Source: Flavobacteriaceae bacterium UBA2765
Lineage (GTDB): Bacteria > Bacteroidota > Bacteroidia > Flavobacteriales > Flavobacteriaceae
Direction of reading: 5' to 3'
NCBI GenBank assembly: GCA_002352665.1
Contig: DEIV01000134.1
Location: 1 to 27,205, forward strand
DNA length: 27,205 nt
Both the position numbers and the translations under genes were made by a program. Below are positions 1 to 7,131 of the stretch, in pieces; the first letter of the stretch is position 1; each line of letters opens with the position of its first letter. A model generated the notes under the pieces. It was not told the DNA's origin and did no database searches. It worked only from the letters and a program-made list of their open reading frames with translations.

Positions 1-106
1 TTAAAAAAATTGATGCATGGTATTAGATAATACTAAAAAATTATCTAAAACGTTCAATATAGTAATTGCAAATGACAGGCGTCTAGGATTGCCACTTTCA
101 CTTCTT

Positions 107-141
107 TTTGATAGGAGGTTTGAACAGTCTTTGTAGTTTTG
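107..141 (+). promoter_or_regulatory. Candidate Bacteroidota promoter for the thioredoxin-like gene
   Basis: TAGTTTTG at 134-141 matches the -7 consensus TAnnTTTG exactly. TTTG at 107-110 could be the -33 element, with a 23-nt spacer that is slightly long. An alternative pair is TTTG at 130-133 and CATATTTG at 155-162 (one mismatch, 21-nt spacer, followed by C). Either places the transcript start a few tens of bases or less before the ATG at 191. No Shine-Dalgarno sequence is seen, as is usual in this phylum. Confidence 0.35.
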
Positions 142-190
142 TGTAATTAAGGCATCATATTTGCGTCTTATTGATTATTAAATTAGAATT

Positions 191-742
191 ATGAAAAAAC
201 TAGTTGTATTTACATTTCTTGTCTTATTTACTTTAACCGGATATGCTCAAGAAGGCAAAATTAATTGGATAACCATTGAAGAAGCTGTAGCTGCTCAAGA
301 AACGGCACCACGTAAAATTATGATGGACATGTACACTACATGGTGTGGCCCTTGTAAAATGTTAGATAAAAACACCTTTCAAAATAAAGATGTAGCCGAC
401 TATGTAAATAAAAATTATTACGCTGTAAAATTTAATGCAGAAGGTGGAGAAACAATTACCTATAAAGATAAATCTTACGGAAACCCGGGATTTGATGCTT
501 CTAAAAAGGGCAGGAATAGCCAACATCAATTTGCTCAATTCTTAAGGGTTCAGGCTTATCCTACTATTATCTTTTTAGATGAAAAAGCCGATTTGATTAC
601 ACCAGTAAAAGGGTATCACTCGCCAAATCAGATAGAAATTTATCTAAAACTTTTTGCAACTGATAAATACAAAGAAGTTACTACAAAAGAACAATGGGAA
701 ATCTATCAAAAAGGATTTAAATCTGAGTTTAAGGCTGAATAG
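191..742 (+). CDS. Secreted thioredoxin-fold protein
   Basis: This is a 183-residue exported thioredoxin-family protein. Residues 1-20 form a signal peptide (Lys-Lys, hydrophobic core, cleavage after ...GYAQ), so it should act in the periplasm or at the outer surface. The redox motif WCGPCK lies at residues 51-56 and the cis-proline of the thioredoxin fold is in AYPT (P124). Between them, at about residues 84-112, is an insertion relative to classic thioredoxin, as in many Bacteroidota thioredoxin-like proteins. Both active-site cysteines are present, so a thiol-disulfide reductase or isomerase role is likely; the substrate cannot be told. The first ATG is used because it begins the signal peptide. 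It appears monocistronic: the next gene starts about 100 bases later with its own possible promoter. Confidence 0.9.
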   Translation: MKKLVVFTFLVLFTLTGYAQEGKINWITIEEAVAAQETAPRKIMMDMYTTWCGPCKMLDKNTFQNKDVADYVNKNYYAVKFNAEGGETITYKDKSYGNPGFDASKKGRNSQHQFAQFLRVQAYPTIIFLDEKADLITPVKGYHSPNQIEIYLKLFATDKYKEVTTKEQWEIYQKGFKSEFKAE

Positions 743-810
743 ATGTATAAATTAAGGTTTGTCATATTATTTTTAACTAGATAAAACCTTATTCTGTACC
801 AAAACTTTAC

Positions 811-818
811 TTACTTTG
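811..818 (+). promoter_or_regulatory. Possible -7 element for the ABC-F gene
   Basis: TTACTTTG followed by C resembles TAnnTTTG with one mismatch. It is about 20 bases before the GTG start at 839, so the mRNA leader would be very short. No convincing -33 TTTG is placed upstream. The 743-810 stretch also contains a weak long-loop inverted repeat (TAAGGTTT at 753-760 with AAACCTTA at 784-791), which is not a good terminator. Confidence 0.22.
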
Positions 819-838
819 CAGCACCTTAAAAAACTGTT

Positions 839-2695
839 GTGAATTACCTATCTGTTGAAAACATATCAAAATCTTACGGCGAAAAAGTACTCTTTCAAGA
901 CATTTCTTTTGGTATTAACAAAGACCAAAAAATTGCTTTTATAGCAAAAAATGGCACAGGTAAAACTACCATATTAAATATATTGGTGGGCAACGATAGT
1001 CCGGATGATGGACAGGTAGTATCTAGAAAGGGGCTTCATATTGCATATTTAGCCCAAACCGATCAACTCAATTCAGAACAAACTATTGAAGAGGCAATTT
1101 TTAACTCAGACAATAAAGCATTAAAAATTATTCATGAATATGAAAATGCTTTAAAAAATCCTGAAGATGCAGAGGCATATCAAAAGGCATTTGAGTTAAT
1201 GGAGCAACATCATGCTTGGGATTTTGAAACACAATTCAAACAGATCTTATTTAAGTTAAAATTAGAAGATATAAGCCTAAAAGTTGGCGACTTATCCGGA
1301 GGACAACGCAAGAGATTGTCCCTAGCAATAATCTTGATCAACAAACCCGATTTACTCATTTTAGACGAACCAACCAATCATTTAGATTTAGAGATGATAG
1401 AATGGTTAGAAAATTATTTTAAAAAGGAAAAAATTACCTTGTTTATGGTAACTCACGACCGTTATTTTCTAGAACGTGTTTGTAATGAAATTATTGAGTT
1501 AGATCAGGGTAAACTGCATAGTTATAAAGGTAATTATTCTTACTATTTAGAGAAAAAGGAAGAACGGTTGGCTATTGAGCAGACTACCGTTAATAAAGCC
1601 AAAAATTTATTTAAAAAAGAATTAGATTGGATGAGGCGTCAGCCCAAGGCACGTACTACCAAATCAAAATCTAGGATAGACGACTTTTATCATATAAAAG
1701 AACAAGCAAGTCAACGTCGCCAAGACCATAAAGTACAACTTGAAATAAATATGGAACGTCTTGGGTCAAAGATCTTAGAAATGCATAATACTTCTAAATC
1801 ATATGATGAAAAACTTGTTTTAGATAAATTTGACTATGTTTTTAAGAGGGGAGAACGGATTGGTATTATTGGTAAAAACGGAACGGGAAAATCTACTTTT
1901 TTAAATATAATTACAGGAAACATTCCTGTAGATTCGGGGAAGGTTGTTGTAGGAGAGACAATTAAGTTTGGCTATTATACTCAAAAAGGGATTTATGTTA
2001 AAGAAGGGCAAAAAGTTATAGAAGTTATTAAAGAATTCGGTGAATATATTCCATTGACCAAAGGGAGAAAAATATCTGCAGGTCATTTGTTAGAACGGTT
2101 TTTATTCGATAGAAAAAAACAATATGACTATGTAGAAAAACTCTCCGGTGGCGAGTTAAAAAGACTGTATTTATGTACAGTTTTAATTCAGAACCCTAAT
2201 TTTTTAATTTTAGATGAACCAACTAATGATTTAGATATTCTTACGCTTAATGTATTGGAAAATTTCTTGTTAGATTATCCCGGTAACTTATTGGTTGTAT
2301 CACATGATAGGTATTTTATGGATAAGATTGTAGATCATTTATTTGTGTTTGAAGAAAAGGGAGTGATACATGATTTCCCAGGGAATTACTCTGATTATAG
2401 GGTCTATGAAGATTCTCAACCTAAAGAGATTATCATTGAGAAAAAGATAGAGAAAAATACAGTACCATCTTCAAAAGAAAAATTATCTTATCAAGAAAAA
2501 AACGAATTTAAGCAATTAGAAAAGGAAATTACCAAACTGGAAAAAGAAAAAATGATAATTGAAACTCAATTTGCAAATAATGAAATTGAGAGTGAAAAAA
2601 TTAATGAAATTTCTCAGCGATTACAACTAATTATTGATGGTATTACTACTAAAGAAGGACGCTGGTTAGAGCTTTCTATGAAAATGGAGGCGTAA
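839..2695 (+). CDS. ABC-F family ATPase, Uup-like
   Basis: This is a 618-residue soluble protein with two ABC ATPase domains in one chain and no membrane segments, the ABC-F arrangement. Domain 1 has Walker A AKNGTGKTT (36-44), signature LSGGQRKR (152-159) and Walker B ending in DEPTNHLD (176-183). Domain 2 has GKNGTGKST (345-353), LSGGELKR (435-442) and DEPTNDLD (459-466). An arm and linker region, charged and helical, lies at about 225-300. A Lys/Glu-rich coiled coil closes the protein (about 550-618), which is typical of the Uup subgroup. ABC-F proteins act on ribosomes; Uup is also linked to DNA precise excision and ribosome assembly. Antibiotic resistance cannot be inferred from sequence alone. 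Translation starts at a GTG; no better in-frame ATG precedes the conserved MNYLSVENISKSYG start. Confidence 0.93.
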   Translation: MNYLSVENISKSYGEKVLFQDISFGINKDQKIAFIAKNGTGKTTILNILVGNDSPDDGQVVSRKGLHIAYLAQTDQLNSEQTIEEAIFNSDNKALKIIHEYENALKNPEDAEAYQKAFELMEQHHAWDFETQFKQILFKLKLEDISLKVGDLSGGQRKRLSLAIILINKPDLLILDEPTNHLDLEMIEWLENYFKKEKITLFMVTHDRYFLERVCNEIIELDQGKLHSYKGNYSYYLEKKEERLAIEQTTVNKAKNLFKKELDWMRRQPKARTTKSKSRIDDFYHIKEQASQRRQDHKVQLEINMERLGSKILEMHNTSKSYDEKLVLDKFDYVFKRGERIGIIGKNGTGKSTFLNIITGNIPVDSGKVVVGETIKFGYYTQKGIYVKEGQKVIEVIKEFGEYIPLTKGRKISAGHLLERFLFDRKKQYDYVEKLSGGELKRLYLCTVLIQNPNFLILDEPTNDLDILTLNVLENFLLDYPGNLLVVSHDRYFMDKIVDHLFVFEEKGVIHDFPGNYSDYRVYEDSQPKEIIIEKKIEKNTVPSSKEKLSYQEKNEFKQLEKEITKLEKEKMIIETQFANNEIESEKINEISQRLQLIIDGITTKEGRWLELSMKMEA

Positions 2696-2734
2696 TTTAG
2701 ATTGAGTTAACTAGCTTTGACTTGAATTAAATAT

Positions 2735-3448
2735 TTAAACATAAATTATTTCGTCATCCTGTAACAATGCCGAATTATTAAATCGCAATAATAATTGTGC
2801 TACGGCTATAGTATCGCGTTCACAATATTTTACAATTCTATTCAAATCCTTTTCTATGTAATAAACGTTAGCTACCTGACTTCCATCAATATCTTGCTTA
2901 GGAGAAGGAATTCCTAATATATGAGCAAGTAATTTTAAAGACGTGTAATGTTTATAATCACCAAATTTCCACAACTCTAATGTATCTAAATGTGCTACTT
3001 CCCAAGGTTTTTTACCAAACAAATTCAATTTTTCAGGTAAGTTGATTTTGTTAATAATCATCCGCCTTGCTATATAAGGAAAATCAAATTCTTTACCATT
3101 ATGGGCACATAATAGGTGATTAGGCTTATTAAAATGATGATCTAATAGTTGTTTAAATTCCTTAAGTAATGTGATTTCATTTCCAGAAAAGGATTTTACC
3201 CTAAAGCATCTTGCACCATCTTGATCAACAAAATACCCAACAGAAATACAGATAATTTTGCCAAATTCTGCCCAAATTCCAGCACGTTCATAAAAATCTT
3301 CAGCAGAAATATCATCCTTACGTTGGTATTGAGTTTTTAAACCATACAACTCTTGTTTTTCTATAGACAATTCAGAAAAAGTAGCGACTTCTGGTACAGT
3401 TTCTATATCTAAAAATAATATGTTCTCTAATTTTATCTTATTGAGCAT
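2735..3448 (-). CDS. PolB-related 3'-5' exonuclease (DEDDy)
   Basis: The 237-residue protein fits the family of stand-alone 3'-5' exonucleases related to the proofreading domain of family B DNA polymerases. The DEDDy residues can be read directly: D14 and E16 in FLDIETVP, D122 in the AHNGKEFDFPYI block, and Y208 with D212 in KYCERD (YxxxD). These would bind two metal ions and remove nucleotides from DNA or RNA 3' ends. There is no polymerase domain and no signal peptide, so it is cytoplasmic. Length and motif order are normal for the family. It is convergent with the ABC-F gene (39-bp gap, no strong terminator between them) and is probably transcribed alone. A weak promoter (TATCTTTA at 3476-3483, minus strand) lies just upstream. 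The in vivo substrate is unknown. Confidence 0.85.
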   Translation of the reverse strand: MLNKIKLENILFLDIETVPEVATFSELSIEKQELYGLKTQYQRKDDISAEDFYERAGIWAEFGKIICISVGYFVDQDGARCFRVKSFSGNEITLLKEFKQLLDHHFNKPNHLLCAHNGKEFDFPYIARRMIINKINLPEKLNLFGKKPWEVAHLDTLELWKFGDYKHYTSLKLLAHILGIPSPKQDIDGSQVANVYYIEKDLNRIVKYCERDTIAVAQLLLRFNNSALLQDDEIIYV

Positions 3449-3572
3449 TTTAAAAAGGCGTGGTAAAACTTTCTATAAAGATAAAAAACTTTATTACATC
3501 TTAGTTCAATCTTTTTTTGAAAGTTATAATCCTATAGGTCAAAGAATAGAAAGTGATGTTGAAAACCCAAAG

Positions 3573-3607
3573 CAATCTTAACTACTTGAGATTGGTTTTG
3601 TTTTTTT
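3573..3607 (+). terminator. Orphan terminator-like hairpin on the plus strand
   Basis: CAATCT (3573-3578) can pair with AGATTG (3589-3594) around a 10-base loop, and a long T-rich run follows (3596-3607) on the plus strand. No annotated plus-strand gene lies just upstream, because the exonuclease gene is on the other strand. It could end a small RNA starting in 3449-3560, or be a chance fold in AT-rich DNA. A 22-codon ATG frame (from about 3557) also crosses it, but nothing supports it as a gene. Confidence 0.28.
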
Positions 3608-3616
3608 GGTTAAATA

Positions 3617-3644
3617 AAAAGTGAGCCATATATAGCTCACTTTT
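3617..3644 (-). terminator. Rho-independent terminator after the small T9SS protein gene
   Basis: A perfect 10-bp stem, AAAAGTGAGC (3617-3626) with GCTCACTTTT (3635-3644), surrounds an 8-base loop. On the minus strand the right arm runs into a T-rich tail. It sits about 24 bases after the stop codon of the minus-strand gene at 3668-4021. Confidence 0.65.
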
Positions 3645-3667
3645 CAAAATTAAGTTGAGGGGCTGTT

Positions 3668-4021
3668 TTATTTTATTACCAATTTTCGAGTAGAAGTTTT
3701 ATTACCTTCAAAAACTTTTAAAATATATACACCCGCATCTAACTTAGAAAGGTTTAGTTCACTTCCTCTTAGATTAAATAACATTACTTGTTTACCAAGG
3801 ATGTTATAAATCTGTATTTTCTTATCGGCATTGTTAAAGGTTTTGATGAATAATTTTCCGTTAACTACCGGGTTAGGATAAATTTTAAAATCTTTTATTT
3901 CGTCGGGTTTTTGAAATGTAGTTTCTTGTGTTATCACTGACGTTTCATCATCATCAACATGTTGTCCGTAAAAACAATTGGTTACAAATAATGTAAATAA
4001 AAAAAAGTAAACTTTTTTCAT
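3668..4021 (-). CDS. Small secreted protein consisting mainly of a T9SS type A sorting domain
   Basis: The protein has 117 residues. Residues 1-20 are a signal peptide ending in CFYGQ. Residues 21-44 are an acidic, Thr/Gln-rich linker with no recognisable fold. Residues 45-117 match the T9SS type A C-terminal domain: it opens with FKIYPNPVVNGK, continues with IQIYNILGKQV and ends with GVYILKV...STRKLVIK. In known T9SS cargo this domain directs the protein across the outer membrane and is then removed by a sortase. Here almost no cargo would remain. It is a single-gene unit: it has its own terminator downstream and is divergent from the response-regulator gene. It might be an accessory surface or secretion-modulating peptide, or the remnant of a longer cargo gene; the sequence does not decide. 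Confidence 0.85.
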   Translation of the reverse strand: MKKVYFFLFTLFVTNCFYGQHVDDDETSVITQETTFQKPDEIKDFKIYPNPVVNGKLFIKTFNNADKKIQIYNILGKQVMLFNLRGSELNLSKLDAGVYILKVFEGNKTSTRKLVIK

Positions 4022-4040
4022 ATCATATAGTTATTATTCG

Positions 4041-4071
4041 CAAAGTTGGTTGATTGAACTAATGATTAGTT
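4041..4071 (-). promoter_or_regulatory. Possible promoter and palindrome upstream of the small T9SS gene
   Basis: On the minus strand, CAACTTTG (complement of 4041-4048) is one mismatch from TAnnTTTG and is followed by C. It lies about 20 bases before the start codon. Directly upstream is a palindrome, AACTAATGATTAGTT (4057-4071), with 7-bp arms around one base, which could be an operator. Both calls are tentative in such AT-rich DNA. Confidence 0.25.
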
Positions 4072-4189
4072 GAACAAATTTATATAATTATTGTGTATAT
4101 TTTATGAATAAAGCGAAATTGTGAATAACTTTCGTATTTATATAAAATGATATTATTGTAATAATGGGTGTATTATTAACATAACAAAC

Positions 4190-4218
4190 TTGTTATAAGA
4201 CGGTTATGATAAGTTTAT
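4190..4218 (+). promoter_or_regulatory. Three heptamers at 11-bp spacing: candidate OmpR/PhoB-type binding site
   Basis: TTGTTAT (4190-4196), CGGTTAT (4201-4207) and AGTTTAT (4212-4218) recur exactly every 11 bases, one helical turn. This is the layout of direct repeats bound by OmpR/PhoB-family winged-helix regulators. They lie about 95-125 bases upstream of such a regulator gene. The first heptamer also forms the right arm of the dyad ATAACAAACTTGTTAT (4181-4196). Function is inferred from spacing only. Confidence 0.35.
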
Positions 4219-4287
4219 AAATTAATGTTATCTTAATACAGCAAAGTTAAAAGATTGTTAAGTTTATAAAAATTTTAAATTAATCCT

Positions 4288-4295
4288 TAGTTTTG
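4288..4295 (+). promoter_or_regulatory. -7 promoter element of the two-component operon
   Basis: TAGTTTTG fits TAnnTTTG exactly and lies 18 bases before the ATG at 4314, giving a leader of about 10 bases. No clear -33 TTTG is found at the usual 19-21-base distance, which would fit a promoter that needs an activator bound upstream. Confidence 0.4.
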
Positions 4296-4313
4296 AAGAA
4301 CTAACTAGAGAAA

Positions 4314-5003
4314 ATGAAAAAAAAAGACATTAAAATATTATTAGTTGATGATGAACCTGACATTTTAGAAATAGTTAGTTATAATCTTAAAAATGAAGGT
4401 TATCAAATTTTTACAGCATCAAATGGTTTAGAAGCTATAGATAAAGCTAAAGAAATAATACCTCACCTTATTCTTTTAGATGTTATGATGCCCGTAATGG
4501 ATGGTGTAGAGGCTTGTGAAAAAATTAGAAAAATTGAAACACTACAGGAAGTAATTATTGCATTTTTTACAGCAAGAGGTGAGGATTATTCTCAGATGGC
4601 AGGATTAGAAGCTGGTGCTGATGATTATATTACAAAACCTGTAAAACCTAAGGTATTGATAGGTAAGGTAAAATCATTATTACGCAGAATGAATCAAGAC
4701 CAAAAAGAAGCCAATTCTATTATTACTGTTGGTGATATAATAATAAATAGAGATGAATATTTCGTTCAAAAAAATAAAACAAAAATTACTTTACCCCGTA
4801 AAGAGTTTGAATTAATGGCACTATTAGCATCTAAGCCGGATAAAGTATTTAAACGTGATACTATTCTTGAAAATGTTTGGGGTAATGATGTAGTGGTTGG
4901 TGGTAGAACTATAGATGTTCACATTAGAAAGTTGAGAGAAAAAATAGGTGAAAAATACTTTAAAACAGTAAAAGGTGTAGGTTATAAATTTACTGTCAAG
5001 TGA
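4314..5003 (+). CDS. PhoB/OmpR-type response regulator
   Basis: The 229-residue protein has a receiver domain (about 6-120) and a winged-helix DNA-binding domain (about 130-229). Receiver residues are complete: acidic pair D12/D13, phospho-acceptor D56 in LILLDVMMP, T86 in FFTARGE and K108 in YITKPV. The output domain shows the OmpR/PhoB pattern, with the recognition-helix and wing block RTIDVHIRKLREKIG and the terminal GVGYKF. It would bind promoter DNA when phosphorylated by the kinase encoded next. Its stop overlaps the kinase start (GTGA), so the two are translated together. Codons 2-4 are an A9 run (4317-4325). Overall similarity, and the kinase lacking a periplasmic sensor, point to a PhoB-like phosphate regulator, but no pst or phoU genes are in the window. 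Confidence 0.93.
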   Translation: MKKKDIKILLVDDEPDILEIVSYNLKNEGYQIFTASNGLEAIDKAKEIIPHLILLDVMMPVMDGVEACEKIRKIETLQEVIIAFFTARGEDYSQMAGLEAGADDYITKPVKPKVLIGKVKSLLRRMNQDQKEANSIITVGDIIINRDEYFVQKNKTKITLPRKEFELMALLASKPDKVFKRDTILENVWGNDVVVGGRTIDVHIRKLREKIGEKYFKTVKGVGYKFTVK

Positions 5004-6040
5004 AGTTAAAAAAGACATATAGATTCGCCTTCATCTCTTCATTATACATTACACTTCTTTCTTTTATTATAATATTTGTAATTTCAACTTTTACTTCTGA
5101 TAAATTTAATCTAGTACTAGCCTTAATTACAGGAGTTTTTATTTTTCTTTTTTCTTTTATTGTTATTCAATTTAGGGTTGAACATTTTATTTATAAAAGA
5201 ATAAAAAAAATATACCAAGAAGTTGATCTATCTAAGGTAGAAAGTTTAAACAGGATGAGTATCACCTCTGATATGGAAACCTTATCAGAAAAGTTAAGAC
5301 AATTTGCAGAAGATAAACATCTTGAAATTGAAATGTTACAAATTAGAGAAGAATATAGAAGAGAATTTCTGGGTAATGTTTCGCACGAATTAAAAACACC
5401 ATTATTTACCGTTCAAGGATATTTATTAACCCTTGCTGATGGGGCAATTAAAGATAAAACGATAAGAGATAAATATTTGCAAAGGGCAAACATAGGCTTG
5501 GAAAGATTGATAAGTATTGTAGAAGATTTAGATATGATTACTCAATTAGAATCAGGAACTTTAAATATATCCATCAATAGATTTGATATCGTTAAATTGA
5601 TTCAAGAAGTATTTGATCTATTAGAAATTAAAGCAAAAAAAAGAAATATACAATTAAGCTTTGATAAGAGATATGATGTACCTATTCTGGTAAAAGGAGA
5701 TATTAAACGTATTGAGCAGGTCTTGATTAATTTGATAGACAACTCTATTAAATATGGTAAACAAAAAGGCACATCTATTGTGAGTATTCAAAATCATTCA
5801 GAGTCGCAATTTATTATTCGTATAACAGATGAAGGTGAAGGCATTCCACAGGAAAAGCTTTCTAGATTGTTTGAACGTTTTTATAGGGTAGAACCAAGTA
5901 GGTCCAGGGAGCAAGGAGGTTCTGGGTTGGGGCTTGCAATAGTTAAACATATTATTGAAGCACACCAACAAAAAGTTTTTGTAGAAAGTGAACTCCAAAA
6001 AGGTTCAATATTTTCGTTTACTTTAGAAAAGTTTAAATAA
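5000..6040 (+). CDS. PhoR-like sensor histidine kinase
   Basis: The 346-residue membrane kinase has two adjacent transmembrane helices (about 8-30 and 37-58) with only about five residues between them, so there is no periplasmic sensor domain. A HAMP-like or helical linker follows (about 60-115). The H-box is NVSHELKTPL with phospho-accepting H129. The catalytic domain has the N-box (N244, N248), G1 DEGEGIP (277-283), the F-box around FERFYR (291-296) and G2 GGSGLGLAIV (306-315). It starts at GTG 5000, overlapping the response-regulator stop by 4 bp. PhoR of other bacteria also lacks a large periplasmic domain and senses phosphate through transporter partners; a similar role here is plausible but unproven. 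Its last 18 bp overlap the 3' end of the convergent glycosyltransferase gene. Confidence 0.92.
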   Translation: MKLKKTYRFAFISSLYITLLSFIIIFVISTFTSDKFNLVLALITGVFIFLFSFIVIQFRVEHFIYKRIKKIYQEVDLSKVESLNRMSITSDMETLSEKLRQFAEDKHLEIEMLQIREEYRREFLGNVSHELKTPLFTVQGYLLTLADGAIKDKTIRDKYLQRANIGLERLISIVEDLDMITQLESGTLNISINRFDIVKLIQEVFDLLEIKAKKRNIQLSFDKRYDVPILVKGDIKRIEQVLINLIDNSIKYGKQKGTSIVSIQNHSESQFIIRITDEGEGIPQEKLSRLFERFYRVEPSRSREQGGSGLGLAIVKHIIEAHQQKVFVESELQKGSIFSFTLEKFK

Positions 6041-7060
6041 ATCGGCATTTAAAGTCTGTTTTCTTTTGCTTTCAAAACCATTATAATCCATTATTTTATC
6101 TAACATTTTAATTTTAAATTTTTCTTGAGTGGAAAAAGGGGCAATTTTAGAATCAGATAAATATTGTGCCAAATATTCCTGCTCATATTGACCAGGGGTT
6201 GGAATAAAAAACGCCTTTTTCTCCAACTTAGCTACATCTAAAATAGTAGAATAGCCAGATCTAGATAGGACCATGTTACTTTCGTTAAAAGCTTGCTGTA
6301 GTTGATCTGTTAGCATATAATTTATAATAGTTATTTTTTTATTGATTTTAGGTAAAGTCGTCATAGAAAAAACCCCTCTAACTAAAAGTGTATTTTTTGT
6401 AGAAGTTTTTAATTCTCCTATTAGCTTTTGTTCAAGTAGGGTACGCTGTGGTTCAGGACCAGACAACACAATTAACAAATCATATTTTTGAGGTAAAGCT
6501 TGTTTTTTAAATCTACTAATAGCACCTATAAATTTAATATTCAGCCCTTCAGTGTTTACAGATGACAATTTTCCTGAAAGTATAGACTTATCATTATCCG
6601 GCACCCAGCATTCATCAAATTTAGAGATGATTCTTTGATGTAGTTTTGAAGTAAGTGAAGTTGTCTTGCCTGATAAAACATGAATTTGATGTGTAATATA
6701 AACTGAAGGAATTTTAGACGATCTTATCCCGAAACGGTTATCAGATATGATTCCAGAAAGGTTTTCTTTTTTGTGAATTTTTTGTACTACTTTATGCTCT
6801 TTAATACTAGCTTTTAATATTTGAGGACTATTTATAAGTAATTTTAATTTTTGATTTTTCCTTGTAGTGTATTTTATACGGTAGTTGGGAAGTTCATAAT
6901 ATTTTAATTTAGGGAACTCTTTTCGCAATAATGTTAGTGCATCTCCATCACTTGCCAATATAGGTTCAAAATCATGCCTTATCATTGCATTAATGATAGG
7001 AATACATCTGGCGGCATGCCCTAAACCCCAATTAAGAGGTGCGATTAGAATTTTTTTCAT
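6023..7060 (-). CDS. MurG/GT28-like glycosyltransferase
   Basis: The protein has 345 residues from the ATG at 7060. The N-terminal half has the GT-B glycine-rich start with WGLGHAARC (11-19), as in MurG-type enzymes. The C-terminal half has SRSGYSTILD (266-275) and the nucleotide-sugar region PGQYEQEYLA (289-298), resembling the GT28 C-terminal domain. It probably transfers a sugar from a nucleotide sugar; acceptor and sugar are unknown. An upstream in-frame extension of 16 codons is rejected because it runs through a GC-rich hairpin remnant and the conserved start is MKKILIAPLNWG. An exact TATATTTG element lies only 4 bases before this ATG. The gene follows purD by 71 bp and overlaps the end of the histidine kinase gene tail-to-tail by 18 bp. 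Confidence 0.8.
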   Translation of the reverse strand: MKKILIAPLNWGLGHAARCIPIINAMIRHDFEPILASDGDALTLLRKEFPKLKYYELPNYRIKYTTRKNQKLKLLINSPQILKASIKEHKVVQKIHKKENLSGIISDNRFGIRSSKIPSVYITHQIHVLSGKTTSLTSKLHQRIISKFDECWVPDNDKSILSGKLSSVNTEGLNIKFIGAISRFKKQALPQKYDLLIVLSGPEPQRTLLEQKLIGELKTSTKNTLLVRGVFSMTTLPKINKKITIINYMLTDQLQQAFNESNMVLSRSGYSTILDVAKLEKKAFFIPTPGQYEQEYLAQYLSDSKIAPFSTQEKFKIKMLDKIMDYNGFESKRKQTLNADLFKLF

Positions 7061-7064
7061 TTGC

Positions 7065-7072
7065 CAAATATA
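7065..7072 (-). promoter_or_regulatory. -7 element abutting the GT28-like start codon
   Basis: On the minus strand TATATTTG matches TAnnTTTG exactly and ends 4 bases before the ATG at 7060. If used, the mRNA would be leaderless or nearly so. No -33 TTTG is correctly spaced, so it may be a chance match. Confidence 0.3.
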
Positions 7073-7084
7073 ATTTATTCCACT

Positions 7085-7106
7085 GGTCCCCTTTTGAGAG
7101 GGAAAC
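7085..7106. repeat. Short GC-rich inverted repeat, possible dispersed-repeat remnant
   Basis: TCCC/CCCC (7087-7091) and GGGA (7100-7103) form a short stem in an otherwise AT-rich gap between purD and the GT28-like gene. It resembles the CCCCTCTTGAGAGGGG core of dispersed repeats I recall from flavobacterial genomes, in a degenerate form. This is from memory and was not compared against a genome. Confidence 0.3.
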
Positions 7107-7131
7107 AAATACTAGATTAGAAGTTCAAAAA

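Noticed and set aside
1..168. Minus-strand open stretch of about 55 codons ending in a TAA at position 1-3
   Set aside because: It has no ATG, GTG or TTG near its beginning and contains the likely promoter of the thioredoxin-like gene. The peptide is not recognisable. It could be a gene relic, but support is too weak to annotate.
1901..2086. Minus-strand open frame of 61 codons inside the ABC-F gene
   Set aside because: It lies wholly antisense to a well-conserved ATPase domain and encodes an Asn/Phe-rich, non-conserved-looking peptide; a shadow frame.
3557..3625. ATG frame of 22 codons on the plus strand crossing the two hairpins
   Set aside because: It runs through both terminator-like hairpins and has no ribosome-binding or promoter signal of its own.
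7061..7108. 16-codon N-terminal extension of the GT28-like protein
   Set aside because: The extra residues are encoded by a repeat-like hairpin and precede the conserved MKKILIAPLNWG start of this enzyme class.
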